64,000 nt of DNA. Origin: Cryptomeria japonica (lineage: Eukaryota; Streptophyta; Pinopsida; Cupressales; Cupressaceae). Numbering within the stretch: position 1 is the first letter of the stretch; each line of letters opens with the position of its first letter. Shown one piece after another: positions 12,195 through 22,500 of the stretch. The DNA lies in contig NC_081405.1 of the NCBI RefSeq assembly GCF_030272615.1, positions 311,441,235 to 311,505,234 on the forward strand, in the 5' to 3' direction. The notes beneath the pieces are model-generated. The model was not told the origin of the DNA. It made no database searches and worked only from the letters and a program-made list of their open reading frames with translations. Made by a program: the position numbers and the translations under genes.

Positions 12195-12458
12195 TGCGCT
12201 AGACTGCGGCACATGTGCACTATAGAAAGTTACTAATGTGCTAATGAAAGGTCTTGACATTCTACATTGGTTATCGGATGTGCTACGCTATTGTTCTAAT
12301 GTACAGAATAAAAACTAGAATGTTATGCACTAACAGAAAGTCTATATGTGCTAGGGAATGGGTCTTATGCGCTAAATAGTGTACTAGAAGTGCTAGTGTT
12401 TTCTCCAAATGCACTAATGAAAGGTCTTGATGCACTAAAATAGAATTCCCATGTGCTT
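12195..12458 (-). repeat. 21-bp periodic array, block 2 (about 12 units)
   Basis: The same TGYRCTA anchor as block 1 recurs at 12195, 12217, 12237, 12279, 12326, 12347, 12368, 12389, 12410, 12431 and 12452; the last seven are exactly 21 apart. The minus strand reads LVHQDLS, LVHLEKT, LAHKTHS, LAHIDFL and LVHNILV as successive heptads. It ends about 40 bases from the primer site, so it lies at the very start of the leader. Confidence 0.87.
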
Positions 12459-12496
12459 GGAATCTTGATCCTGCATAACAAATGATATGGTTTATG

Positions 12497-12522
12497 GGGT
12501 TGAGCCCCATGGTGGGAGCCCA
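12497..12522 (-). other. Primer-binding site of element G, tRNA-Lys-like
   Basis: The minus strand reads TGGGCTCCCACCATGGGGCT then CAACCC, three bases after the LTR. A plant tRNA-Lys(CUU) 3' end predicts TGGCGCCCACCGTGGGGCTC then GAACCC; the differences are three bases near the CCA end, one CG to CA-type change and one lost base. The length of the match makes tRNA-Lys the best candidate. Confidence 0.7.
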
Positions 12523-12525
12523 AAA

Positions 12526-13908
12526 TGTGTGCGAGAAATGAGGGCGACATAAACGTGAAAGTCCATTAAAAAATTTCCACACACTAATGAGACTCTCAAC
12601 ACAAGTTATAGGAACTATATTGATTATCTCAACTTCCCAAGGGGTGTCTCATTGTTCTCTATCTTACAGGATCCATGAAGTAAATGCCTTTGGTCTCAGA
12701 TCTGAGCAAAGTGACTTAGGAATGACAACTCCAAGAACAAGTGATGTTTGATTATAAGCATGAATGCATTCCTAGATATATATTCTATTGAAACTATGAT
12801 GATTAAACTAGCATAAAGATGATGATGAAATTAGCTAATTATCCTAGCAATGATATACTAGTCTAACAAGGATATGCTATGATATTGAAAACGCTTCTAA
12901 ATGCTTAGTGTGATTTAACAAAGAGAGGCTAGATGACTAGAAAAATGACAATAAGTTTGATACACAAAGATTTCTATATATCAAAATGATAGAATGGGAG
13001 CTCTATTTATAGGGAAAATAGGGCAATGGATGGTCAAGGTTGGATAATCTTAACAAGGGCTAGGATTGAAAGTTTATCAATCAGTGTTTACAATTCTCAC
13101 CAATGAAATGGTGACAATTGTCAATAAGAGGTTGCTTGAGAGGAGATGAAAGAAGCATTAAATGCTTGGGAAGACATGATGATTACCTTAGGAGGTAAGG
13201 GTTAAGGTTAGACTAGGGTTATCCATTGGATAAAGCTTTTACCCAAGGGGTAAACTCTCATGCAAGGGTTAAAGGGACAACCAAGGTTAAAGCCATGAAT
13301 GCTTGATCAGACCCTTGGGTTAGATGAGGGATGAGTTAGAGAGAAAGTCTATAATCATGCAAGAAGGTTGAGTTAACCATTAATGGTTATGTAAGAGTCT
13401 TAAATGGTTTGGAAGACTTTGAGGGTTAACTTGTTGAGGACATAAAGCCTTTAATAGTTTTCAAAGACTTTTGGAGGCTTTGAGAAGTGACTTCTCTTTG
13501 CTTAGGATTGTGACAATATTTAGGAGATGAATTAGGCTAAGTTGGAAGTGATTAGAAGAATCTAGAAGGGGTTAAAGAGGCAAGTGGGAGATGTAGGAAA
13601 ATGCAAGTGGGTGGAGGGAATTTTAAATAAAATAAATTACTTTTGCAACTTGAATAAATACAAGTGGGAGATTTAAATAAATAAATAAGATTTATTTATT
13701 TGCAAAGATCAATTTAATTAAATGTAGACTTAATTAAAAAGGAAGAAAGTGGAATTAATTAAATAAAGTGATTTATTTAATCAAAGGCTAGAAAAGGCTT
13801 AGGTGAACTTAATTAGACGAATATGAAGAATTTAATTAAATAGTGGAATGAGGTTAAAATTAATATTAAATATTCACTTAGGAAAGTGGTCAGATTTATA
13901 TGTCTACA
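12526..13908 (-). repeat. Element G 5' LTR (1383 bp)
   Basis: On the minus strand it starts TGTAGACATATAAATC and ends CGCACACA three bases before the primer site, giving TG...CA ends. It contains a TATA box at 13003-13011. The sequence beyond its outer end (13909 on) is copia B coding sequence, which fixes this boundary well. Confidence 0.82.
13003..13011 (-). promoter_or_regulatory. TATA box of element G LTR promoter
   Basis: The minus strand reads CCCTATAAATAGAGC, a consensus plant TATA box, about 900 bases into the LTR. Transcription would start roughly 30 bases downstream, near 12975, and run through R/U5 into the leader. Confidence 0.75.
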
Positions 13909-15011
13909 ACCAAGTATTTTATTCTCTGAATGATTCAACCTTACATACCTTAGAGTCTTTTGATTACTTTGATTTTTAGGTTCCTTCACTTCTCCACCAA
14001 CAACAACAATATCTAGATTAATTGCCTCTATCAGATCATTCTACTTCAATATTTCAATCTGATTTGGCTTTGCAATAACATCCTAATCATCATCTTCCTA
14101 TTCACATGCTTTTATTTCCTTTCCATAGTTCTCATCAACCTTCACATTTGCACTCTACACTATCTTCCTTACTCTCTTGTTGTAGCACCGGTAGGATTTT
14201 CTCTTAGTAGAGTAACCCAAGAAGATTCCTTCATCACATATTGCATCAAACTTTCCTATATCCTCATCTCTCTTAATATAACATTTTCTTCCAAAAATTC
14301 TAAAATATCTCATAGTAGGAACATGAACAAACCATAGCTCATAAGGAGTCTTATCGGAATCACGTTTTATATACACCCAGTTGAATGCGTATACAATAGT
14401 GCTAACACCTTTTCTCCAATAGATCTTTGAAAATTTCCTTCAATCAACATAGTCCTTGCAACATCCAAGATAGACCCATTATTCCTTTCAACAACTCCAT
14501 TCCTTTGAGGGGTTGTAGGAGCAGATAACCATCTTCTAATTCCTTGTTTCTCATAGAATGAATCAAACTCATTGGAACAAAATTATCCTCCTTTGTCAGA
14601 TCTCAAACATTTCAGCTTCAGTCCTATCTCTGTCTCTACCTTGGCTTTAGATATCTTAAACTTTTCAAATGATTCTAATTTATCCCTTAGAAAAGCAACC
14701 CACATCATCCTAGAAAAGTCATCAATCAAAAACTCAAAATATTTGTCACCCTGCACACTTCTCACTCGAGTAGGTCCACACAAGTCAATATGCACAAGAT
14801 CTAATAGTCCATTAGATGTGTATTGCTTACTCTTAAATGAAATTCTTGTTTTCTTTCCCATCTGACATTCTTTACATACTAGATTAGTAGGCTTCACAAT
14901 CTTAGACAAATCTATAACAACTTGAATAGAACTAATCTTAATCATTGAATCAAAATTAACATAGCACATTCTCCTATGCCATAACCAAGTTTCATCAATC
15001 TGAGCAATCAA
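13909..15011 (-). pseudogene. Element B copia integrase and downstream linker
   Basis: The zinc-binding part reads WLWHRRMCYVNFDSM and LVCKECQMGKKT. The core has LDLVHIDLCGPTR (first Asp), the FLIDDFSRMMWVAFLRDK block, and CLRSDKGG (second Asp). After frame loss, 14155-14376 has KTPYELWFVHVPTMRYFRIFGRKCYIK and [18 protein letters not shown]. The linker then reads ETLRYVRLNH-like sequence up to the break at 13909. Confidence 0.88.
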
Positions 15012-15145
15012 GCAACTTTCTCACTAGCATTCAAATGAAAGATATTACCTTTTGTCTTAGTTCCAGATGCAATCTCTATACCAGAGGCATTTAGGATCTT
15101 GCATTTACCATCTCTAAATTGTAGATCATATCCCTTGTCAACCAC

Positions 15146-15504
15146 CTATCCAACACTCAAAAGATTATGCTTCAAACCTTCAACATACAAGACATCATCA
15201 GTGTTATGCTTACCATCAAAGGAAATAAAACCTTTACCCTGGATCACACAAGCTTTATCATCTCCAAATCTCACTATATGACCATCATACTTCTCTATAT
15301 TCACAAATTTTCTTTTATCACCCTTATATGATGTGAACAACCACTACTAATCACCCATTCATTTTTCTCTTCAACTGGAGAAACACGAGATTTCTCCTTA
15401 ATAATATAGCTTGTAGGATTATTAGGTGCTAGATTACCTTTCTTGATAGAAATGAACACAATTTCATCCTCTAAATTCCCATTCTCTGATTCATCATCTG
15501 TCAC
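15146..15504 (-). pseudogene. Element B copia protease
   Basis: The active-site block reads EWVISSGCSHHI, where copia elements normally have W.IDSG.SHHMTG; the catalytic Asp has become Ser. It is followed by FVNIEKYDGHIVRFGDDKACVIQGKG and DDVLYVEGLKHNLLSVG, the usual copia PR-to-integrase segment. Confidence 0.85.
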
Positions 15505-15549
15505 ACCTTCATCAACAACATAATAACATTTCTTCTGATCTTTATACTT

Positions 15550-16500
15550 CTAGTTAGGCTTGTAGGGATTATCATACTTCTCATGCTTTTCATATCTATC
15601 ATTCTTATTAAACTTGTCATGCCTATCATATTTAGACATTCTCTCAGGGAATCTAGAGGAAAAATGTCTTATCTTGTTACAAGAGAAACATTTCAAGGGC
15701 AGTTTTCCATCATGCTTACTAGCTCCCTTAGACAATCTCCTAGCAATCAAGGCTTCAAGCTCTTCCAATTCTCTTTCTTGCTCTCCCATCTCTTTTCTTT
15801 CTCTCATACCTGGATATCCTACATGAAATTTTTCCTAGATCATATATTTCCTTCCCAGATATAGATGCTTCAAATGCAGTCTCAGATTTTCCATGAGATT
15901 CTCCAAATTTGCTTAGCTCAAAAGAAGCAATCTTTCCAACCAATATGTCTCTTGTCACAATAGTCACACTTCAAATCTCATTAATATAAGCTACCTTGTG
16001 TTTGTAAATAGGAGGCAATGATTTTAGCACCTTAGCAAGAATCTCATCTTCCTCAATAGTTCCACTGATACATCTAATACCTAGAACAAGATCGTTTACC
16101 TTAGGCATAAAGGATGTTATATTCTCATCTTCTCCCATTTGTAGTTTCTCATAATTTCCTTTCAAACGCTATAATTTAGCAACTTTGACATGTTTATCTC
16201 CTTCATATAAAGTTTCCAACTTTTCCCAGATCTGATGTGCAGTCTATAGTCCCATCACATTAGTCAACTCAGAATTAGTCAGGGAACTCAATAATGCTTC
16301 CTTTGCTCTTATGTTATATTCTATTTCCTTGATTTCATCAGGAGTAGTTGCACCATTTTGAGGAACATTGTAAACATTCTTTGTGATCTTCCAGTATTCT
16401 TCTCCTAGACATTTCGAATGTACTTCCATCTAGTTCTTCCATATAGTGTAATTGTTTCCATCAAATCTCAAACTCTCATTCTTGAAAACATAGGTTGCCA
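15550..16500 (-). pseudogene. Element B copia gag
   Basis: Gag segments read in order: MEVHSKCLGEEYWKITKNVYN (16429 down), LTNSELTNVMGL, MKGNYEKLQMGEDENITSFM, EDEILAKVLKSLPPIYKHKVA, then the zinc knuckle LPLKCFSCNKIRHFSSRFP, in which the last Cys is lost. After the knuckle is an Asp/Lys/His-rich tract (MSKYDRHDKFNKNDRYEKHE). Several breaks are TAG in place of glutamine, for example before MEVHS and before the helix after NVMGL, where element C shows the same positions. Confidence 0.86.
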
Positions 16501-16544
16501 TCTCGAATCTCCTCAAGTGGCCAAGCTTCTTTCAGAGGATCTAG

Positions 16545-16556
16545 CTCTGATACTAA
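16545..16556 (-). other. Primer-binding site of element B, tRNA-iMet type
   Basis: Minus strand TTAGTATCAGAGC, one change from the canonical TTGGTATCAGAGC, immediately after the LTR end CCAACAA. Confidence 0.85.
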
Positions 16557-16557
16557 T

Positions 16558-18187
16558 TGTTGGCAACAACAATTAAGGAAAAATGAGAGGGTGGGGAATC
16601 AGTTTTCACCGGATTAAACAATTTCACCTTAATTGCAAATATGATCAATGATAACAATAACAATAATTGCAAATATGATCAATGAGAGGGTGAGGAAAGA
16701 AACGACCTAAGGGAAGTGACCAAGGCGATGATGCTCTTTGTTCAGAATGCTGAGGAATCTATTAAAGTTTTCAATTAATTTGTAATGCTGGGTTTGGAGC
16801 CAACTTCTTGTTGGCTTCTTGCTGTCTTTTTCTTAGCTGTTGGTTTTTGTGCTAGTGTTTTGTAGCTATTTTGTTTTGTCTCTTTAATGCTCATCTTTCT
16901 AATTGTAATCGGGTTTCGGGTCCCCTAAAACCTATTTTTACTTAATAAAAAACAATAACAAAGATAAGAACAATAACAACAAAAGACATAACACCAAGAT
17001 TTTGATGTGGAAAACCCGGTTAAGGGAAAAACCATGGTGGGAACCTACCCACAATAAGATGATACTCTGTAGTAGTATGTGAAAATATTACAATGGGGAA
17101 TGCACTTGCATTTAGGCACACTGCCTAGAGCTCACCTCTCAAAAGATAATGGCCTTGAAGGCTACAACTTTTAGTGAAGTCTCATTGACTTATAATAACA
17201 TTTAGACAACAATTCAGATTACATGAACTAAAAGAATAGCATCTCTCTATGCCAAATGATAGTTTTAGTTAAGAACAATTGTCTTCTCAACAACTCTCAA
17301 TCTCTGCACAATCACTATACTAAAGGATGCATTTTTTTTTTCCACCTTTACAACTCTTTGATAATGCAGAGAAAACCTTACACCTCAATTACATGAATAA
17401 CATATCTATTTATACCAATCATCAACCTTGACAAAAAGGTCCACTCATCCCAATAAGACCTAATTACAAAATCTCACCACACGATACAATCACCAACCAC
17501 CAAACCAATATTATGATATGAATGACATAACATGGACCCAAATACAATTATCAAACATTCAACACAACTAAAATTATCTCCAAGATTAATTGCAACACAC
17601 TACACCTCCAAATAGTTCATACCACATGAAGAACACCATCGGATTAGCACTCACCAATACCGCACACAATGTTCAATACAAACCATCAAAACAAATAGGA
17701 CATAATTAGGAAACATGAACAAGTACATTAGAATAATCTGCACCAACTGCATCAAATCTCCATTTTTCAACATCTAAAAACTCAGGAATACTCAAACAAC
17801 AACAACTCCCACATGGAAAGATAACCCAAGGAGAACTAAATAAAAAAACATCTACAATGAAGATATACATGAACATCCTAAACAATCTCTCAAAACCACA
17901 ACTCAAGATTTGATCTTACTGGAGCATACAAGAGGAAATATCGAACTCTACAAAACACTAATCAGAGGGACCAAACCACAAACTAGATCATATGATATGA
18001 TCATGCAATATTACATATCACTGAAACCAATAAGGAATGACATAAGAATAATAGAAATACTTCATTATTGAGCCACAAACCCAATAAAACCAATCCATAA
18101 TCACCAAAGCAACACGTCACATGAATATGATGACATCAATGACAACAACATATCCTAGTAGCAATGATACCCAACAAATACTCAACA
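16558..18187 (-). repeat. Element B LTR (1630 bp)
   Basis: Plus strand starts TGTTGGCAAC and ends ACTCAACA; ends are TG...CA on the minus strand. It has a TATA box at 17406-17414 and the conserved GTGGAAAACCC...GGGAAAAACCA motif at 17006-17045. Its outer side (18188 on) carries a CCAAAGGGGGAGATTG polypurine tract, so this LTR is flanked by a primer site on one side and a polypurine tract on the other. Homologous LTR sequence, opposite orientation, is at 23368-24065 plus 40622-41253. Confidence 0.87.
17406..17414 (-). promoter_or_regulatory. TATA box of element B LTR
   Basis: Minus strand GGTATAAATAGATATG. The same site is preserved in the related element C LTR (GTATAAATAGG at 40704), supporting it as the LTR promoter. 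Confidence 0.78.
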
Positions 18188-18508
18188 ATCTCCCCCTTTG
18201 GTATTTATTGCAACATATGGATGTGAAAAACAATCAATGAAAAGAAAGAAATCAATTGAATCACACACTGACTACTCCAAGAGAGTATTAATACCAACTC
18301 ATTAATCCAGATAAGAAGATAAGACCATAAAGTCCACTAGATTGATGAGTTGGTACTACTACTCTATTGGAGTAGTCATTGTGTGATTCGATTGATTTCT
18401 TTCTTTGCATTGATTTTTTTTCACATCCATGTTTCCATAAATTCTAAAGGGGGAGATTGTTGAGTATTTGTTGGATATATCTACTACTAGGATATGTTGT
18501 TGTGGTCG
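18137..18508. repeat. Inverted repeat of copia 3' ends (two arms of about 165 bp)
   Basis: Left arm 18137-18303, right arm 18344-18508, spacer about 40 bases. Each arm contains the start of a copia LTR (TGTTGAGTATTTGTTGG), the polypurine tract AAAGGGGGAGATTG, TTTTTCACATCCAT, a GATTTCTTTCTTT block, GGAGTAGTCA and GAGTTGGTA, in opposite orientations. The left arm runs into the element B LTR; the right arm leaves LTR sequence after GTTGTTGTGGTCG. Confidence 0.85.
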
Positions 18509-19836
18509 TATTTGCATGGTGCAAGCAGAATCAAATCCTAGTCAGGCCTAGGGGCACAAACACTAAGGTAAGAAGCCAAATGTTGTCAAAATTGTAAAGG
18601 GGTACAATTATAGGATGCTACATTTAGCCCCCACTTTACCAAGAGTCTAAAGTCAATCATACTCTCAATAAAGTACAAGGGTTCACATTGAAAAACTTTT
18701 ATCTAGTCACCAAGGAGGCAAGATACACCAAGGCCCCAGTAGACTTTAGGATATTACAACTTCGATAATGAGATAAAAGGGAAATCATGAAGGAAATATA
18801 GATAGAAATTTATGACTACAAACCTAGTAAAGTTCTCTTTCTATGAGTCATGAAAATAAAAATACAACAATTATGAAGCAAAAGACTAAATTTGCCAAGG
18901 AATCTAAGTATCAAGATTTGTAGAGAGAAAAATTGAGTAGAGTGTATGCCCCCACATTAAAGAGATTGTGTACGCCTCATCAGGAGCAATTGCTTTAAGG
19001 TAGGATACACCCAAAAATAAAAGCACATTACCACAATAATATGCCCCCAAGAAATAACAAATCAAAGGATAATGATCACAAGACATAAAAACTAGAGTGG
19101 TTTTACTTAATTCTGGGGTCACTATGCATTTTTATGATAAATAATGTATATCATGTATATTTATTTGCATAGAATTTTCCTCATCCGCCAAAGAAAGAAA
19201 AACCACCATGGAAGAAGGGTAAATGTGTCTTTTTAGTCAACATGGGAGAGACCAAAAGATATCTCAATGCTTTGCATCATCCTCAAGTAGACAACACTAG
19301 GGACAATAAAAATAAGAATTGAGAGACAGATTGAGGAAGGTCACAAACAAGCAAGAGAAAAGAGAGAGAATCTATGACACAAATGAAGCTCATCATACAA
19401 ATCATCTGCCTCCCAATATTTGTCATCATTGTTTTGGCAAGGTGGACAACATGCAAGAGGAGAAACTTTGAGCATGGTAGATGGAGCTATCCCAAGTTCC
19501 AAACAAGGACCATGCCCTAATGATGAGTCACTTTGTCTATTACTAGCAGGTAGGATTCATGTTTTTGAAAATTATTTAGATAAATCATTGTCAACATCAA
19601 CGCATTCATATTCATCATCTGAATTATTAACATCAACATTTTCATCATGAACAACATTCTCACCTATTTCTTCATCAATATTAACAAAAATAGGAGCTCT
19701 AATAGGAAAAGAACTTGAATCATCATTTTTCTTAAATCATTTTATGTCATGGAGATTTAGGTTGAATCTCTTGGTTAGGAGAAGGTTGAGAAAATGGTAT
19801 TATGTCAATAATTGGTGTTTTTGGGGAAGAAATGAT
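18509..19836. other. Unclassified non-coding DNA
   Basis: No domain, LTR pair or RNA gene was recognised. It includes C-rich GCCCCCAC / TGCCCCCA blocks (about 18629, 18950 and 19041) resembling the leader or LTR DNA of plant retrotransposons. Short open frames (for example 18904-19122 minus, 19420-19650 plus) have no recognisable content. Confidence 0.5.
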
Positions 19837-20798
19837 TGTTGAATATATGGGCAACTGAGAGGGGGGGATGAAAATAGTTAATAATAAAATTCTCCTTATT
19901 AAACTTAATTCACAGATCCAAAATAACTAGCAAAAATAATAAAATAGATAAACATGAGAGCATATGCACATAATAGATCAGACACAAGAAACACCAGATT
20001 TTATGTGGAAAACCCAAGAAGGGAAAAACCATAGAGAATGATAATTCTCAATAAACACCAATTAAGGTGATCTTTACAAATGATGGCTCACTACCAGAAT
20101 CCTCACTGCAGGAGGGCTCACTACCCGAATAGACTCACTGTCAGAGGGCTCACTACCCAGAAAGAGGCCCATTGTCGAAGAGAGAAAGATATAAGAGAAT
20201 CCATCACTAAAAAACATAGTATGCACTGCCTAAATTTCTTCCAGTATCAATCCGCAACACAACATAATACAACAACTGAATTCTTTGAATCTTGCTTGTC
20301 TTCAATGCTAGAAGCCACACAACAAATCATCTAGATCAAACTCTTATGTATGTTATCTTCGAAAAAAACATTATCCTCAATGTTGGCCAAAGCAAAGATC
20401 TAAAATAAGTTTCCATTAAACATTACAGTGGTGGGAAGGAATGAGAAGTAGACCTTATCATAACATTCCTCATTGAACTTATCAACATGCTACACACCTT
20501 GCCAAAGACAGACCTAAAACATTGTCCACATGCTAAACAATTATAACACAGTCTCAACTTTTGGATCTTGACATCCAGATCAAAACCTTGACATCCAGAT
20601 CAATCCGAACCCAAGAATAAAATTGAATCACATTAGCAACACATCTTCCAAAGAACCAAGACATCTGGAAAATCTAGGAAACCTCCAAATACTCAATACT
20701 ATCAACATACATACATTGTTGCATGACATACCACATTCAAACCTAATCCCCACCATATGATTTGACATCAATGACAAGATATAATATAATTCTTTAAA
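19837..20798 (-). repeat. Element A 3' LTR (about 960 bp)
   Basis: Plus strand starts TGTTGAATATATGGG and ends near TCTTTAAA, against the polypurine tract. It has the R-region CTGAGAGGGGGGG block and the GTGGAAAACCC...GGGAAAAACCA motif at 20003-20045. A short internal repeat GGCTCACTACC(C/A)GAA occurs around 20085-20165. The flank at 19836 is not a primer site, fitting a 3' LTR. Confidence 0.72.
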
Positions 20799-20812
20799 TC
20801 TCCCCCTTTGTC
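20799..20812 (-). other. Polypurine tract of element A
   Basis: Minus strand GACAAAGGGGGAGA directly before the LTR. Two further tracts, AAAGGGGGAGAGTG near 20867-20880 and TAGGGGGAGTCGG near 20927-20938, are extra PPT-like copies, as in other long-LTR copia elements. Confidence 0.75.
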
Positions 20813-21049
20813 ATTGATGGCAACATCCATCAACAACATAAATAAGCCATTATACTCTATGATCACTCTCCCCCTTTGACAACAATGACAAAGGTGGACA
20901 AAGTTCCCCTTATGAAACTCACTCCGACTCCCCCTAAGAGCAAGCACCTAAGCATGAGTCTAGAAAAGAATATGCAAGCTTCTTACTAGATTAATGTACA
21001 TCAAAAAGAACATTAGTTCAAACTAGGAAGGGGAAATACCCCTACCTTC

Positions 21050-22500
21050 TATCGGAGATACTCAAAAGTATCTTTGCACAATTCCTTAGTGAATATATCT
21101 ACAATCTACTCTTTTGTAGGAACATACTCAGGTCTACTTTCATTTTGCAACACTTCATCCGTCAAGAAGTGGTACCTGATAGATATATGCTTTGTTCTCG
21201 AATGCTATACCAAATTCTTTGAGATATTTATTTCACTGGTATTATCACATATGATTGAGATAGGGTCATCAAAATTTACACCAATGTCCTTCAAAGTTTT
21301 CTTCATCCATAAAATTTGTGTGTAACAAGAAGATGTAGAAATGTATTATGCTTTTTCTATAAATAGATATACTAATTCTTTCTTTTTACTTGATCGAGCA
21401 ACCAATTAGAAGACATGAAAGAATGCTCCACCACTTATACTTTTTCTATCATCAACACTTCCATCCCAGTCTGCATCTGTATAAGTAGTCAATGTAAAAT
21501 CTAAGCTCCTAGGATACCACAAACCAAATTCTTCTATGCCTTTAAAATATCTGGAAATCCTCTTTACTACCACAACATGTGATTATTTTGGTTCTTGCTA
21601 AAATATGGCTACCAAACATACTGCAAACATGATATCTAGTATTGTAGCAGTCAAATATAACAATCCTCCAATCATTGACCTATACTAACTTGCATCTGCC
21701 TTAGGAGATTTATCATCTTTGGTTAGCTTACATCTGGTGGTCATAGGTGTACACACCGGTTTTGAATTCTCCAACCCAAACTTCTTTAATAACTCTTTGA
21801 TGTATTTAGACTGAGAAATGAAAATTCCTTTATCGTTATGATTAACTTGTAGACCAAGAAATAAATTCAACTTACCAGTCATGAAAATCTCAAATTCTTT
21901 TCGCATCTCACTAGCAAATCTTTTGCACATATCTTCATTTCCTCCAAATATTATATCATCAACATATACCACAACAATTAGTATTTTACCCGAATCAATA
22001 TTGAACTATAAATTGTTGTCAGCCAAACCCTTCTAAAATCCTTGATCGGTTAGGTACTTTTATAATATTCCATACTAGGCTCTAGGGGCTTGTTCCAGTC
22101 CATATAAATCCTTTTACAACCTACAAACAATTTTTGGATCATCTCTCAACCTAAAACCTTCTAGTTGTTCAATGTAAACTTCTTTTAATTCTCCATTTAA
22201 GAATGCTGATTTTACATCCATCTGATAGACCTTGAAATTATTGAATGCTACAAATGCCAAAAACATCTTGATTGCCTCCATCTAAGAAAATGGTGCATAA
22301 GTTTCATCAAACTCAATTCCTTCAATCTGAGTATAACCTTTTCAAACCAATCTTTCCTTGTTTCTTACAACATTTCCATATTTATCCAACTTGTTTTAGA
22401 ATAACCATTTAGTTCCAATCACATTATTGTCTTTCAGTTTGTTAACTAATCCCCATGTATGATTTTTATCAATGTGATCCAATTCTTCTTTCATTGAATT
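21050..22500 (-). pseudogene. Element A copia RT and RNase H
   Basis: The clearest part (21685-21972) reads MVYVDDIIFGGNEDM (YVDD kept), FASEMRKEFEIFMTGKLNLFLGLQV, FISQSKYIKELLKKFGLENSKPV and TPMTTRCKLTKDD. Upstream, in broken frames, are sequences equivalent to the FAFLNGELKE and YGLKQAPR blocks (22060-22260). RNase H follows with an ADWDGSVDDRKS.SGG-like block at about 21450, and the last Asp region is heavily decayed to 21050. Many stops, so inactive. Confidence 0.85.

Larger units (their letters stand above)
9363..12495 (-). other. Element G 5' leader between primer site and gag
   Basis: About 3.1 kb without a recognisable protein domain. It contains two arrays of a 21-bp repeat (listed separately) and between them an A/T-rich stretch with repeated TTTTGC/AAAAGT-like blocks at 11450-12060. 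Weakly open short frames exist on both strands but carry no family signature. A long leader, sometimes with an extra ORF, is usual in Tat/Ogre elements. Confidence 0.6.
2100..13908 (-). mobile_element. Element G: Ty3/gypsy retrotransposon, Tat lineage, decayed
   Basis: Read on the minus strand the order is 5' LTR (12526-13908), tRNA-Lys-like primer site, long leader, gag, PR, RT, RNase H, archaeal-type RNase H and integrase, ending near 2130. A protease region with LGHPWIHEM...STYHQ.IKFPYNG, a gag tail with GHHTNNC.RLK and a second RNase H are traits of the plant Tat/Ogre group. Stops and frameshifts break every domain. No 3' LTR was found in the window, so the left boundary is approximate. 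The right end abuts copia B coding sequence at 13909, so G inserted into B. The five bases beyond the LTR are ACCAA; the matching duplication would lie outside the window. Confidence 0.88.
13909..18187 (-). mobile_element. Element B: Ty1/copia retrotransposon, 5' half
   Basis: Minus order: LTR (16558-18187), iMet-type primer site, gag with zinc knuckle, PR, integrase. The element stops at 13909 in the linker between integrase and RT (...RYVRLNHSENKIL) where element G is inserted; its RT and RNase H are not in the window. The same family as element C, with matching gag and LTR sequence. Confidence 0.88.

Noticed and set aside
16601-18187. Possible host gene in the stretch between copia B gag and the inverted repeat
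   Set aside because: The whole stretch is accounted for by the LTR of B, with TG...CA ends, TATA box and primer site.
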